A DNA stretch of 64,000 nt from Planosporangium mesophilum. Its GTDB lineage: Bacteria; Actinomycetota; Actinomycetes; Mycobacteriales; Micromonosporaceae. The notes under the pieces are model-generated. The model had not been told where the DNA came from, did no database searches, and saw only the letters and a program-made list of their open reading frames with translations. The stretch is from positions 62,001 through 126,000 of the forward strand of contig NZ_BOON01000024.1 of assembly GCF_016863255.1 (NCBI RefSeq), read 5' to 3'. Each line of letters starts with the position of its first letter. The stretch's first letter is position 1. The translations under genes and the position numbers were made by a program. Shown in pieces: positions 50,113 to 58,699 of this stretch.

Positions 50113-50952
50113 GTGCGGGGTACGAGAAGGACGGCTCTGGTATTGCTGTCACTGGGCGCGTTCGCGCTGGCGGGCTGCGGGCCGGACTCGTCGAAGGCCG
50201 GCGGAAACGCGGACGGCAAGGCGGACACGCTGGCGCTGATGCGCAGCGACGCCAAGGGCTCGATACAGAAGGCCGCGGACAACAGCGGCAAGGCCACCTC
50301 GGTCGCGCTGACCATGAGCGGGACGGCCGACGGCGAGCCGCTCAAGGGTCGCGGCGTGGTGGCGCTGGGCGGGCCGCTCAAGGCAGAGCTCGTCATCGAG
50401 GATGCGACGGACGGCCCAGGGACCATCCGGATGCTCGGTACCACGTTCTACGTCCAGATCCCCGCCAAGGACCGGGCCGACATGGACGGTAAGAGCTGGA
50501 TGAAGCTGGACCTCGCAGCAGCCAGTGGCCAGCAGGCGGCCGGTGAGGTCGCCCGCCAACTCGACCACATGAATCCGGCCAAGCAGGTCCAGATGCTCGT
50601 CGACAGCGGCTCGGTCACCGCGGTCGGCGAGGAGACGGTGAACGGCGCGAAGACGATCCACTACGCGGGGACCATGCCGGTCTCCACCTACCTCGGCCAA
50701 CTCGACCCGTCGATTCGTTCGCAGGTCGAGAAGACGCTGAACGAGAAGAGCGTCAAGGAGGCCAAGGTCGACCTGTGGGTGGACGAGCAGTACAACCTGC
50801 GCCGCAGTCGCAGCGTCCTGGGTACCACCACCGACCTGACCGTGGACTACACCGACTACAACAAGCCGGTCACCGTCGAGGCTCCGCCGGCCGCGGAGAC
50901 CTTCGACTTCGCCGAGATGATGAACAAGCTGAAGTCCGGGATCACCGGCTGA
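50113..50952 (+). CDS. LppX/LprG-like lipoprotein
   Basis: 279 residues from a GTG after AAGGGGAG. Lipobox FALAGCG, then alternating strands (ATSVALTMSGTAD, KSWMKLDL, DLTVDYTDYNKPVTVEAP) as in the LppX/LprAFG fold, which carries lipids or lipoglycans across the cell envelope in mycobacteria. Role here unknown. Confidence 0.75.
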   Translation: MRGTRRTALVLLSLGAFALAGCGPDSSKAGGNADGKADTLALMRSDAKGSIQKAADNSGKATSVALTMSGTADGEPLKGRGVVALGGPLKAELVIEDATDGPGTIRMLGTTFYVQIPAKDRADMDGKSWMKLDLAAASGQQAAGEVARQLDHMNPAKQVQMLVDSGSVTAVGEETVNGAKTIHYAGTMPVSTYLGQLDPSIRSQVEKTLNEKSVKEAKVDLWVDEQYNLRRSRSVLGTTTDLTVDYTDYNKPVTVEAPPAAETFDFAEMMNKLKSGITG

Positions 50953-50961
50953 CGACCGGTA

Positions 50962-50995
50962 CGGGCGGGTCCGGCCATCGGCACGGGCCCGCCCG
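50962..50995. terminator. terminator between lipoprotein and GH76 genes
   Basis: CGGGCGGGTCCG and CGGGCCCGCCCG pair over 12 bp with one G-U, loop of 10. Serves both convergent genes. Confidence 0.75.
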
Positions 50996-51010
50996 GAGGG
51001 TTGCGCCTGG

Positions 51011-52384
51011 TCACCTGACCAGCAGGCTCTCCAGGCTCAACCGGTTACGCCGCCACAGGCTCCAGGGCCTGTTGAGCGAGACCGTGTTCGTACCGCGGGT
51101 CAGCGGCACGGTGTAACTGACGGTTCCGTCGCCGGTCCCGATGAAGAGCATCCGCGCGGCGTGCCGCACCCCGTTCACGCTCAGGTGGCGGACCGTGTCG
51201 CGGGCGGCCGCGTACCGGAACGTCAGGATGTGGTCGCGCGTGGCCGCGGCGTCCACGGTGACGGTGACGTCCCGCCCGTCCGGCTGCGGGGGTACCTCGT
51301 ACACCGTGCCCTCGGTCGGTGGTACCTCGTCGGTCTCGCCGCCGGCGTGCAGCAGCGCCACGCCGCCGACCAGCAACGCCGCCGCGGCCTGGGTGGCCGC
51401 GTTGACCCTGCCGCGCCGCTGTGTCCAGTACGGCCCGACGCCCCGGCGCAGCCGCTGGCGCGCCCGCCACACCGCGTCGGCGTTCGTGTTCAGGAACCTC
51501 TGGTACGCGGGCCCGCCGTCCGGATCGGCGCCGTGGAGCCGCGCGAGGTTCTGGACGAAGATGCCCTTGAAGACTTGGGCGTCCCCGACGCAGCGTGCCG
51601 GCTCGCCGGGCTCGGCCAGGATCGAGCCGGTCGAGCCCGTCGGATCCTCGTGGACGAGCGTGGCGACGGCGGCGTCCGCGATCTGCCGGGCGCGGGCGAG
51701 GTGGCTCCGGTCGCCGGTGATGCGCCACAGTTCCACCAGGCCGCCGAGGATGACGCCCTGGTTGTATGTCCAGGTGGTACCGCCGTTGTTGGCGCAGGAC
51801 GCGTCGAGGCCGTCGTTGACCTGATGATAGGAGTTGATCATCCCGCTCGCGTCGAACCAGTTCCACTCGCGTAGCGCCCAGTCGAGGTAGCGGCCCTCGC
51901 CGGTCGGTGCGCCGGCCCGCCGGTGCAGCCGCGCGGCGGCGAGCAGGAACAGTTCGTTGGTGATGGCGTTCTTGTACCCGCGGTCGGCGTTCCACCACAG
52001 GCCGCCGCCGCACACGCCGTCCCAGGCCTCGGTCATCTTGGCGAAGAGCGCCTCGGCCTCGTCGAGGTACTTGGCGTCGCCGGTGACGTCGTACGCGCGC
52101 AGCCAGGCGTTGAGGTACCACCCGTCGTCGTCGTAGAAGTGCGACCGCCGGCCCCGGTAGCGGGCGAACGACTTCTCGATGACGTTCAGGTAGGCGACGT
52201 CGCGTGTGCGCTCGTACGTGTTGACCACCGCGTCGATGGCCAGGGCCGGCTGCCACGCCTCACCGGTCGGGGTCGTCCACTTGCCGGTCCGAGGGTGGAA
52301 GAAGCGGAGCAGCCGGGCGACCGCGAGCCGGTCGCGCTCGTCCGCGACCGCCCGACCAGCCGGGTCGGCGCCCTCCATTGTCAC
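51011..52384 (-). CDS. glycoside hydrolase family 76-like protein
   Basis: 457 residues. The tandem Asp motif HFYDDDGWYLNAWLRAY is the GH76 catalytic pair region, with GGLWWNADRGYKNAITNELFL and NSYHQVNDGLD following in the alpha/alpha barrel. GH76 enzymes cut alpha-1,6-mannan. The C-terminal about 120 residues form a separate beta-rich, carbohydrate-binding-like domain (VTVTVDAAATRDHILTFRYA). No signal peptide is visible. GTG or the ATG two codons later may be the start. Confidence 0.82.
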   Translation of the reverse strand: MTMEGADPAGRAVADERDRLAVARLLRFFHPRTGKWTTPTGEAWQPALAIDAVVNTYERTRDVAYLNVIEKSFARYRGRRSHFYDDDGWYLNAWLRAYDVTGDAKYLDEAEALFAKMTEAWDGVCGGGLWWNADRGYKNAITNELFLLAAARLHRRAGAPTGEGRYLDWALREWNWFDASGMINSYHQVNDGLDASCANNGGTTWTYNQGVILGGLVELWRITGDRSHLARARQIADAAVATLVHEDPTGSTGSILAEPGEPARCVGDAQVFKGIFVQNLARLHGADPDGGPAYQRFLNTNADAVWRARQRLRRGVGPYWTQRRGRVNAATQAAAALLVGGVALLHAGGETDEVPPTEGTVYEVPPQPDGRDVTVTVDAAATRDHILTFRYAAARDTVRHLSVNGVRHAARMLFIGTGDGTVSYTVPLTRGTNTVSLNRPWSLWRRNRLSLESLLVR

Positions 52385-52591
52385 GAGAACAGTCTGACAT
52401 CAATGCGACCGTCCGCTGTCATGACTGAGAACGCATGGGGTCGCCACCGTCCGTTGATGTCCTCGCCGAATCGACACCGATGGGTGCCGCAGTGGCACCC
52501 GATAGGGGGGTGCGAACGGGTGGCCCGTGATGGCAAGATCCCCTCCGGTCTGCTCCCTACAGACCCCAGATTGATCACGGAGGATCCCTGA

Positions 52592-53521
52592 GTGGAAGAA
52601 GAGACCAAGTCGGCGCTCGACCGTCGTCGACTGCTGCGTAGCGCGAGCGCTGTGGCGGCCGGCGTGGGGGCGGCCGGGGTGGCAAGCGCACTCACCGCCA
52701 GCCCGGCCCAGGCGGCTCCCGGCGAGGCGGTGAAGCTCGGCGCGGCTGTCATCAACGACGGGGGTGCCGAGACCACCGTCATCAAGAACAGTTCCGCCAC
52801 GGGCGCCACCCTCGAGCTGACCAACAGCGCGAACGGCCCGTCGCTGCGGCTCGCGCCGTCCAGCAAATACATGCCGGCGGACGTGGCGCCGGGCTCGTTC
52901 AACGCCACCGCCGGCGGCGAGCTGGAGTTCCAGGCGACCGCGGACATCGCCACCCTGGTCAACACCAGTTACACCGCGACGCAGACCTGGCCGGTCACGC
53001 CCTTCCGGGCGCTGGACACCCGTGGCCTCGGCGGCGTCAGCGGAAACGGCCGGGAGCTCATTCTCAACCCCGACGTGCTCGGCCCCTCCGGGCTTCGGGC
53101 CGGCCAGACGCTGCTGCTGAACCTGACCCCGTTCGTCAACTACGGCTGGGCGGTGCTCGGCAACGCGACCGTGCAGGGCCCGGAGGCGAACGGCTTCGTC
53201 ACGATCGCGCCGGCGGGCGTCACCCGTCCGAACACGTCGTCGATCAACTTCCTCAAGGGCTGGCCGCTGTCGAACGCCATCGTGTGCGCGCTCGGCGAGT
53301 CATCGACCCAGGACCCCAATCAGAGCGACGTGATCCAGATCTACGCGTCCTGCACCACCCACCTCATCTTCGATGTGACCGGGTTCGTCGTGGCGAGCCT
53401 GTACAACATCAACCCGTCGCTGCGGCCGTTCACGCCCGCGTCTTCGGCCTCGGTGAGCGCCAACTCCACCCGCAAGGCCACCCGGGCCGACCGGGTCCGG
53501 GCCTACAAGCCGAAGCGCTGA
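52592..53521 (+). CDS. Tat-exported surface protein
   Basis: 309 residues from a GTG with GGAGG. Twin-arginine signal LDRRRLLRSASAVAAG and cleavage near AQAAP. The body has the R-A-L-D-T-R, GRELILNP and LIFDVTGFVV pattern of a beta-rich domain often found in actinobacterial extracellular proteins. No enzyme motif. Followed by a strong terminator. Confidence 0.75.
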   Translation: MEEETKSALDRRRLLRSASAVAAGVGAAGVASALTASPAQAAPGEAVKLGAAVINDGGAETTVIKNSSATGATLELTNSANGPSLRLAPSSKYMPADVAPGSFNATAGGELEFQATADIATLVNTSYTATQTWPVTPFRALDTRGLGGVSGNGRELILNPDVLGPSGLRAGQTLLLNLTPFVNYGWAVLGNATVQGPEANGFVTIAPAGVTRPNTSSINFLKGWPLSNAIVCALGESSTQDPNQSDVIQIYASCTTHLIFDVTGFVVASLYNINPSLRPFTPASSASVSANSTRKATRADRVRAYKPKR

Positions 53522-53536
53522 TCACCGGCTCCTGAC

Positions 53537-53570
53537 ACGGTGGCCCGCGGCCGACGCCGCGGGCCACCGT
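53537..53570 (+). terminator. terminator after the Tat-exported protein
   Basis: 15-bp arms (ACGGTGGCCCGCGGC) with loop CGAC, then GTTCTTC. Confidence 0.85.
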
Positions 53571-53658
53571 GTTCTTCAGGGGCACCGTGCCGTAGGGCCA
53601 CCGTGCTGTTGGGCCATCCGATGTGGTGACCGGGGCGTGACGGCGAGCCGTTCCCACC

Positions 53659-53722
53659 CGGCGATGTCGTCCCTGAGCGATGTCGTCCCCGAGCGATGTC
53701 GTTCCTGAGCTGTGTAGTGTCT
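53659..53722 (+). repeat. 16-bp tandem repeats in the selA promoter
   Basis: CGGCGATGTCGTCCCT, GAGCGATGTCGTCCCC, GAGCGATGTCGTTCCT and the degenerate GAGCTGTGTAGTGTCT (53659-53722). The last unit holds TAGTGT, a possible -10, 7 bases before the selA GTG. Confidence 0.7.
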
Positions 53723-53727
53723 GGGCT

Positions 53728-55062
53728 GTGCAAAAGCCGTCTCCGCCGACCAGCTCGCCGGGCGTGACGGTGGACCCGCGCCGGCTCGTACCCCGTACCG
53801 ATGTCGTCCTCGCCGATGCCCGCCTCGCCGCCGCCGCCGCGACGCTCGGCCACGCTCAGGTCAAGGCGCTCGTGAACGCGGCGCAGGAGCGGGCCCGCCG
53901 GGGTGAGATCGCTCCCGAGCACGTCGCCGACGCCGCGGCCGCCGCCCTGCCGGCGGGTCCGACGAGCCTGCGTACCGTCCTCAACGCCACCGGCGTCGTG
54001 CTGCACACCAACCTCGGCCGGGCGCCGCTGTCGGACGCGGCCGTCGACGCGCTCGCCGCCGCCGCCGGCCACACCGACGTGGAGCTCGACCTCAGCACCG
54101 GCCGGCGGGCCCGCCGCGGCCGGGGCACGCTCGACGCGCTGCGCGCCGCCGTCCCCGACGCGACGGGCGTCCACGTCGTCAACAACGGCGCCGCGGCGCT
54201 CGTCCTCGCCGCGACCGTCCTCGCCGCCGGCAGGGAGATCATCGTCAGCCGCGGCGAACTCGTCGAGATCGGCGACGGGTTCCGCCTGCCCGACCTGCTG
54301 GAGTCCACCGGCGCCCGGCTGCGGGAGGTGGGTACGACCAACCGCAGCGCGCTCGCCGACTACGCGGCAGCGGTCGGGCCCGACACCGGGTTCGTCCTCA
54401 AGGTGCACCCGTCCAACTTCGTGGTACACGGTTTCACCTCCTCGGTACCGGTCGCGGACCTGGCCGGGCTCGGTGTGCCGGTCGTCGTCGACATCGGCTC
54501 GGGGCTGCTCGCCCCCGACCCGCTGCTGCCCGACGAGCCGGACGCCGCGACCAGCCTGCGAGCCGGCGCGGCCCTCGTCACGGCCAGCGGCGACAAGTTG
54601 CTCGGCGGTCCCCAGGCCGGCCTGCTGCTCGGCGACGCCGACCTGGTGGAGCGGCTGCGTCGCCACCCGCTCGCCCGGGCGCTGCGGGTCGACAAGCTCA
54701 CCCTCGCCGCCCTCGAAGCCACGCTGCGCGGACCCACGCCACCGACCTGGGTCGCCCTGCGGGCGGATCCGGCGCGGTTGAGGGTACGGGTGGAGCGGTT
54801 GCGGGAATCCCTGGGTGACCTCGACGCGGACGTCGTCGCGACGGCGGCCGTCGTCGGTGGCGGGGGAGCGCCCGGGCTGGAACTGGAGTCGTGGGCGGTG
54901 TCCCTGCCGGAGCGGCTCGCGCTGCCGCTGCGCACCGGCCAGCCGCCCGTCCTCGGCCGCGTCGAGCGCGGTCGGCTGCTGCTCGACCTGCGCTGCGTAC
55001 CGCCGGAGCGCGACTCGGAGGTGGCGTCGGCGGTCAGACGGGCCGCGGTCGGGCAGGCGTAG
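53728..55062 (+). CDS. selA: L-seryl-tRNA(Sec) selenium transferase SelA
   Basis: 444 residues from the GTG that follows TAGTGT by 7 bases (candidate leaderless start). LNATGVVLHTNLGRAPLS, VNNGAAALVLAATVLA and the PLP-Lys loop TASGDKLLGGPQAG (Lys290) match SelA. It turns Ser-tRNA(Sec) into Sec-tRNA(Sec) using selenophosphate from SelD. selB follows after 2 bases. A start further upstream in frame is possible but would include the repeats. Confidence 0.94.
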   Translation: MQKPSPPTSSPGVTVDPRRLVPRTDVVLADARLAAAAATLGHAQVKALVNAAQERARRGEIAPEHVADAAAAALPAGPTSLRTVLNATGVVLHTNLGRAPLSDAAVDALAAAAGHTDVELDLSTGRRARRGRGTLDALRAAVPDATGVHVVNNGAAALVLAATVLAAGREIIVSRGELVEIGDGFRLPDLLESTGARLREVGTTNRSALADYAAAVGPDTGFVLKVHPSNFVVHGFTSSVPVADLAGLGVPVVVDIGSGLLAPDPLLPDEPDAATSLRAGAALVTASGDKLLGGPQAGLLLGDADLVERLRRHPLARALRVDKLTLAALEATLRGPTPPTWVALRADPARLRVRVERLRESLGDLDADVVATAAVVGGGGAPGLELESWAVSLPERLALPLRTGQPPVLGRVERGRLLLDLRCVPPERDSEVASAVRRAAVGQA

Positions 55063-55064
55063 TC

Positions 55065-56834
55065 ATGCACGTCATAGCCACCGCCGGCCACGTCGACCAC
55101 GGCAAGTCCACCCTGGTCCGGGCGCTGACCGGGATGGAGCCCGACCGGTGGGCCGAGGAGCGCCGCCGGGGCATGACCATCGACCTCGGCTTCGCCTGGA
55201 CCACCCTGGGCTCCGGTGAGGTGGTCGCGTTCGTCGACGTACCCGGTCACGAGCGGTTCGTCCCGAACATGCTGGCCGGCATCGGGCCGGTTCCGGCGGC
55301 GCTCGTCGTGGTCGCCGCCGACGAGGGGTGGATGCCGCAGTCCGCCGAGCACCTCGCCGCGCTCAACGCCCTCGGGGTGAGCCACGGCCTCCTCGTCGTC
55401 ACCCGTAGCGACCTGTTCGACCCGGCGTTGGCCACGGCCGAGGCGCAGGAACAGATCGCGGCGACCTCGCTCGGCGCCGTCGACGCCGTCGCCGTCAGCG
55501 CGGTCACCGGCGCCGGCCTCGACGATCTGCGCGCCGCCCTGGACGCCCTGGTGGCCCGGCTGCCCGCGCCCGACCGGGACGCGCCGGTACGGTTGTGGGT
55601 CGACCGTTCGTTCACGATCCGGGGCGCCGGCACGGTCGTCACCGGCACGCTCGGCGCCGGCCGGCTGCGACCGAACGACGAGCTGGAACTCGCCGCCAGC
55701 GGTCGGCCGGTACGGGTACGCGGCCTGCAGTCGCTGGGCGCCCCGGTGGCGGAGGCGGCCGCCGTGGCGCGCGTCGCGGTGAACCTGCGCGGGATCGAGC
55801 GCGACGAGGTGGGCCGCGGGGACGCGCTCGTCACGCCAGGGCGGTTCCACCGCACCGACGTCGTCGACGTGCGGCTGGCCGGCGACCCGGTCGCCGACCT
55901 GCCGTCCACGCTGACGCTGCACGTCGGCTCCGCGGCGGTGGCCGTACGGATCCGGCCGCTGGGCGTGGACACCGCCCGGCTGCGACTGGACGCCGCGCTG
56001 CCGCTGCGGGTCGGCGACCGTGCCCTGCTGCGCGACCCGGGCCGCCACCACGTCGCCGGTGGCGTGACGGTCCTCGACGTGTCCCCGCCGCCGCTGCGCC
56101 GTCGGGGCGCCGCCGCCGCCCGCGCCCGCGAGCTGTCCACGATGGACGGCGTACCGTCGCAAAGCGACGAGCTGCGCCGCCGGGGCCTGGTACGCCGGCC
56201 CGAGCTGGAACGGATGGGCGTGCCGGCGGCTGGTACCCCGGTCGCCGGGGACTGGCTGGCCGACCCCGACCACTGGTCGGCGCTGCGCAAGCGGCTTGCC
56301 GAGGAGGTGGCCGACTACGCCCGGGACCATCCGCTGGAAACCGGCGCGCCGGTCGACGCGCTGCGACACGCCCTCGGCCTGCCCGACCGGGCCCTCGTCG
56401 ACGCGCTCGTGGCGCCGCCGCTCACGGCGCGGTCGGGCCGGATCGCGCAGGCCGGGCAGGGGAGCAGCCTGCCGGGGCCGGTCGCCGACGCGGTCGACCG
56501 GGTCCGCGCCGATCTCGAGGGCGACCCGTTCCGCGCCCCGGAGGCGGCCCGGTTGGCCGAGCTCGGCCTCGGGCCGCGCGAGCTGGCCGCGGCGGTACGC
56601 GCCGGAGCCCTGGTACGCGTCGCCGACGGCGTGGTCCTGCTGCCCGGCGCGCTCGACGAGGCCGTGGCGGTCCTGTCGCGGGTGTCCCAGCCGTTCACGC
56701 TCAGCGACGCCCGCCAGGCGCTCGGCACGAGCCGGCGGGTCGCCGTGCCGCTACTGGAGATGCTGGACCGCAGCGGCGCCACCCGGCGCCTGCCCGACGA
56801 CCGCCGGGTCGTCGCCGGCGAGGTGGACGGCTAG
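55065..56834 (+). CDS. selB: selenocysteine-specific elongation factor SelB
   Basis: 589 residues. GTPase motifs GHVDHGKST (G1), DVPGHERFV (G3) and TRSD (G4-like), then EF-Tu-like domains and winged-helix repeats at the C-terminus (about 400-589) that bind the SECIS hairpin. The SECIS-bearing mRNA is not in the window. Its start is 2 bases after the selA stop, so the pair is one operon. Confidence 0.94.
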   Translation: MHVIATAGHVDHGKSTLVRALTGMEPDRWAEERRRGMTIDLGFAWTTLGSGEVVAFVDVPGHERFVPNMLAGIGPVPAALVVVAADEGWMPQSAEHLAALNALGVSHGLLVVTRSDLFDPALATAEAQEQIAATSLGAVDAVAVSAVTGAGLDDLRAALDALVARLPAPDRDAPVRLWVDRSFTIRGAGTVVTGTLGAGRLRPNDELELAASGRPVRVRGLQSLGAPVAEAAAVARVAVNLRGIERDEVGRGDALVTPGRFHRTDVVDVRLAGDPVADLPSTLTLHVGSAAVAVRIRPLGVDTARLRLDAALPLRVGDRALLRDPGRHHVAGGVTVLDVSPPPLRRRGAAAARARELSTMDGVPSQSDELRRRGLVRRPELERMGVPAAGTPVAGDWLADPDHWSALRKRLAEEVADYARDHPLETGAPVDALRHALGLPDRALVDALVAPPLTARSGRIAQAGQGSSLPGPVADAVDRVRADLEGDPFRAPEAARLAELGLGPRELAAAVRAGALVRVADGVVLLPGALDEAVAVLSRVSQPFTLSDARQALGTSRRVAVPLLEMLDRSGATRRLPDDRRVVAGEVDG

Positions 56835-56913
56835 CTCGACGCGTACCGGGTGGTCGCCCCGGCGCACCTGGCCGCGCGGTTGGACGCTCGCTGGCCCGGC
56901 CCGTACGCGAAGA

Positions 56914-56943
56914 GCCCCGCACAGCCGGTCGGCTGTGCGGGGC
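56914..56943. terminator. terminator between selB and the peptide ABC operon
   Basis: GCCCCGCACAGCCG-GT-CGGCTGTGCGGGGC, perfect 14-bp arms. Confidence 0.88.
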
Positions 56944-56960
56944 CCCGTGGACCGCTCAGG

Positions 56961-58667
56961 TCACTTCTTGTAGCCCATGTCCTCGTAGACCGGGTCGGCG
57001 AACGCGAAGGCGCCGAAGTTGACGAGGCCCTTCTTGACCGCCCAGAGGTCCGGACGCTGGTACATGGGCAGCGAGAAGACCTCGTCCCAGATCTTGGCGT
57101 CGATCTTGTTGCCCAGCTCGTGGTTCTTGTCCTTGTTCAGCTCGGCGTTGGCCTGCTTGAACAGCGCGTCGATCTCGTCGGTGCCGATGCGCGAGTAGTT
57201 CTGCTCGACCTTCAGCTCGCCCTTCTCGTCCTTGACCGGCTTCTTGTAGATCGACTCGGCCGAGCTGACCGGGAACGCGGTGCCGATCCAGGAGAAGACC
57301 GTCATGTCGTAGTCACCCGGCGTGATGTACTTGTCGAAGAACTCCGCCGAGGGCACCGCCTTGATGTTGACGGTGACGCCGACCTCCTTGAGCATCGCCT
57401 GGATGAGCTCGGACTCCTGCTTGCTCGCCTGGACGTTGGCCGGGATCACGAAGTTGATCTCCAGCGACGCGCCGTCCTTCTTGCGGACGGCCCCGTCGAC
57501 CTTCCAACCGGCCTCGTCGAGCATCGACTTGGCCTTCTCCAGGTTGTACTTGCCCAGCTCACCGGCGTTGTCCTTGTACGCCGAGTGGTTGGTCATGAAG
57601 ATGTGGTTGTTGAGGACGCTCGGCTCCATCTCCAGCGGCTGCAGCAGCGCCTTACCGATGGTCTGCCGGTTGATGGCCAGCGCGAGGGCCTGGCGCACCT
57701 TCTTGTCGGCCAGTTGCGGCTTGGAGCCGTTGATGGTGATGTGACGGAAGTTCGGGCCACCGGCGCGGCGCAGGTCGACCTTGTCTGCCATCGTCTTGGC
57801 GCGCTTGTAGTTGTTGACGTTGGCGCCGATCTCCATGAAGTCGACCTCGCCGTTGGCCAGGGCGTCGGCGGTCGCGTTGTCGTCGACCTCCTTGTAGACG
57901 ATCTTGTCGAGCTTCGCCTTGTTGCCCCACCACTTCTCGTTGCGCACGAGGGTGATGGTCTTGGCCGTCTTGTCGAGCGACTCGAACTTGAACGGGCCGG
58001 CCCCGGCCGGCATCTTCTCGATCCAGCCCTCGTTGAAGACCTTCGGGTCCTGGTTGGTCGACTTGGGGTAGAGCGGGTTGTTCAGCAGCCCCTGCCAGTC
58101 GGCGTACTTGTTCTTGAAGGTCACGACGGCCTCACGGTCGTCCTTGCCCTTCTCCACGCTCTCGATGTCCTGCCAGCCGTTGGCGGACGAGATGTTGTAC
58201 TCCTTGTTCTGGCCGCTCGAGGCCTTCCACTGCCACTGGATGTCTTCCCAGGTGATCGGCGTGCCGTCGTTCCACGCCGCCTTGGGGTTGAGCTTGTAGG
58301 TGACGACCTGCTTCGGGTCGGTCTGGAGTTTCGGCTCCTCGGCGAGGTAGTCCTTGTTCCAGATCGGGTTGCCGCCCGCGTCGACCACGTAGAGCATCGG
58401 CAGCACGGCCTTCATGACATCCGAGTTGTCCCTGAGGGTGCCGTCGAGCTGGAAGTAGTTGAAGTTCGGCGGGAAGCCGCCGAGCGGCCAGACCAGCTGG
58501 CCGCCCTCCTTCACCTGGTCGCGCGGGGTCGCCGCGATGTCGTTCACGCCGGCCTTCGCCGGCGGCTGGTTCTTGGCGGCCGAACCGCCTCCGCCGCTGC
58601 CGCACGCCGCCAGGCCGCCGGACAGCGCCAGGGCCGTCAGCGTGGCGAGGACTGCTCTACGCCTCAC
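56961..58667 (-). CDS. peptide-type ABC transporter substrate-binding lipoprotein
   Basis: 568 residues from a GTG 3 bases after GGAGGA. Lipobox SGGLAACG, and SBP_bac_5 signatures such as KEGGQLVWPLGGFPPNFNY and RHITINGSKPQLADKKVRQALALAIN. Binds oligopeptides or nickel-type ligands outside the cell. It is the last gene of the operon, unusual for a binding protein. Confidence 0.88.
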   Translation of the reverse strand: MRRRAVLATLTALALSGGLAACGSGGGGSAAKNQPPAKAGVNDIAATPRDQVKEGGQLVWPLGGFPPNFNYFQLDGTLRDNSDVMKAVLPMLYVVDAGGNPIWNKDYLAEEPKLQTDPKQVVTYKLNPKAAWNDGTPITWEDIQWQWKASSGQNKEYNISSANGWQDIESVEKGKDDREAVVTFKNKYADWQGLLNNPLYPKSTNQDPKVFNEGWIEKMPAGAGPFKFESLDKTAKTITLVRNEKWWGNKAKLDKIVYKEVDDNATADALANGEVDFMEIGANVNNYKRAKTMADKVDLRRAGGPNFRHITINGSKPQLADKKVRQALALAINRQTIGKALLQPLEMEPSVLNNHIFMTNHSAYKDNAGELGKYNLEKAKSMLDEAGWKVDGAVRKKDGASLEINFVIPANVQASKQESELIQAMLKEVGVTVNIKAVPSAEFFDKYITPGDYDMTVFSWIGTAFPVSSAESIYKKPVKDEKGELKVEQNYSRIGTDEIDALFKQANAELNKDKNHELGNKIDAKIWDEVFSLPMYQRPDLWAVKKGLVNFGAFAFADPVYEDMGYKK

Positions 58668-58699
58668 GATTCCTCCATGGATTCTCGATACTGGTTGGG

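Noticed and set aside
56835-56913. frame after the selB stop reading LDAYRVVAPAHLAARLDARW
   Set aside because: SelB normally ends near its present stop and the stop is TAG, not a Sec TGA; no evidence for readthrough.
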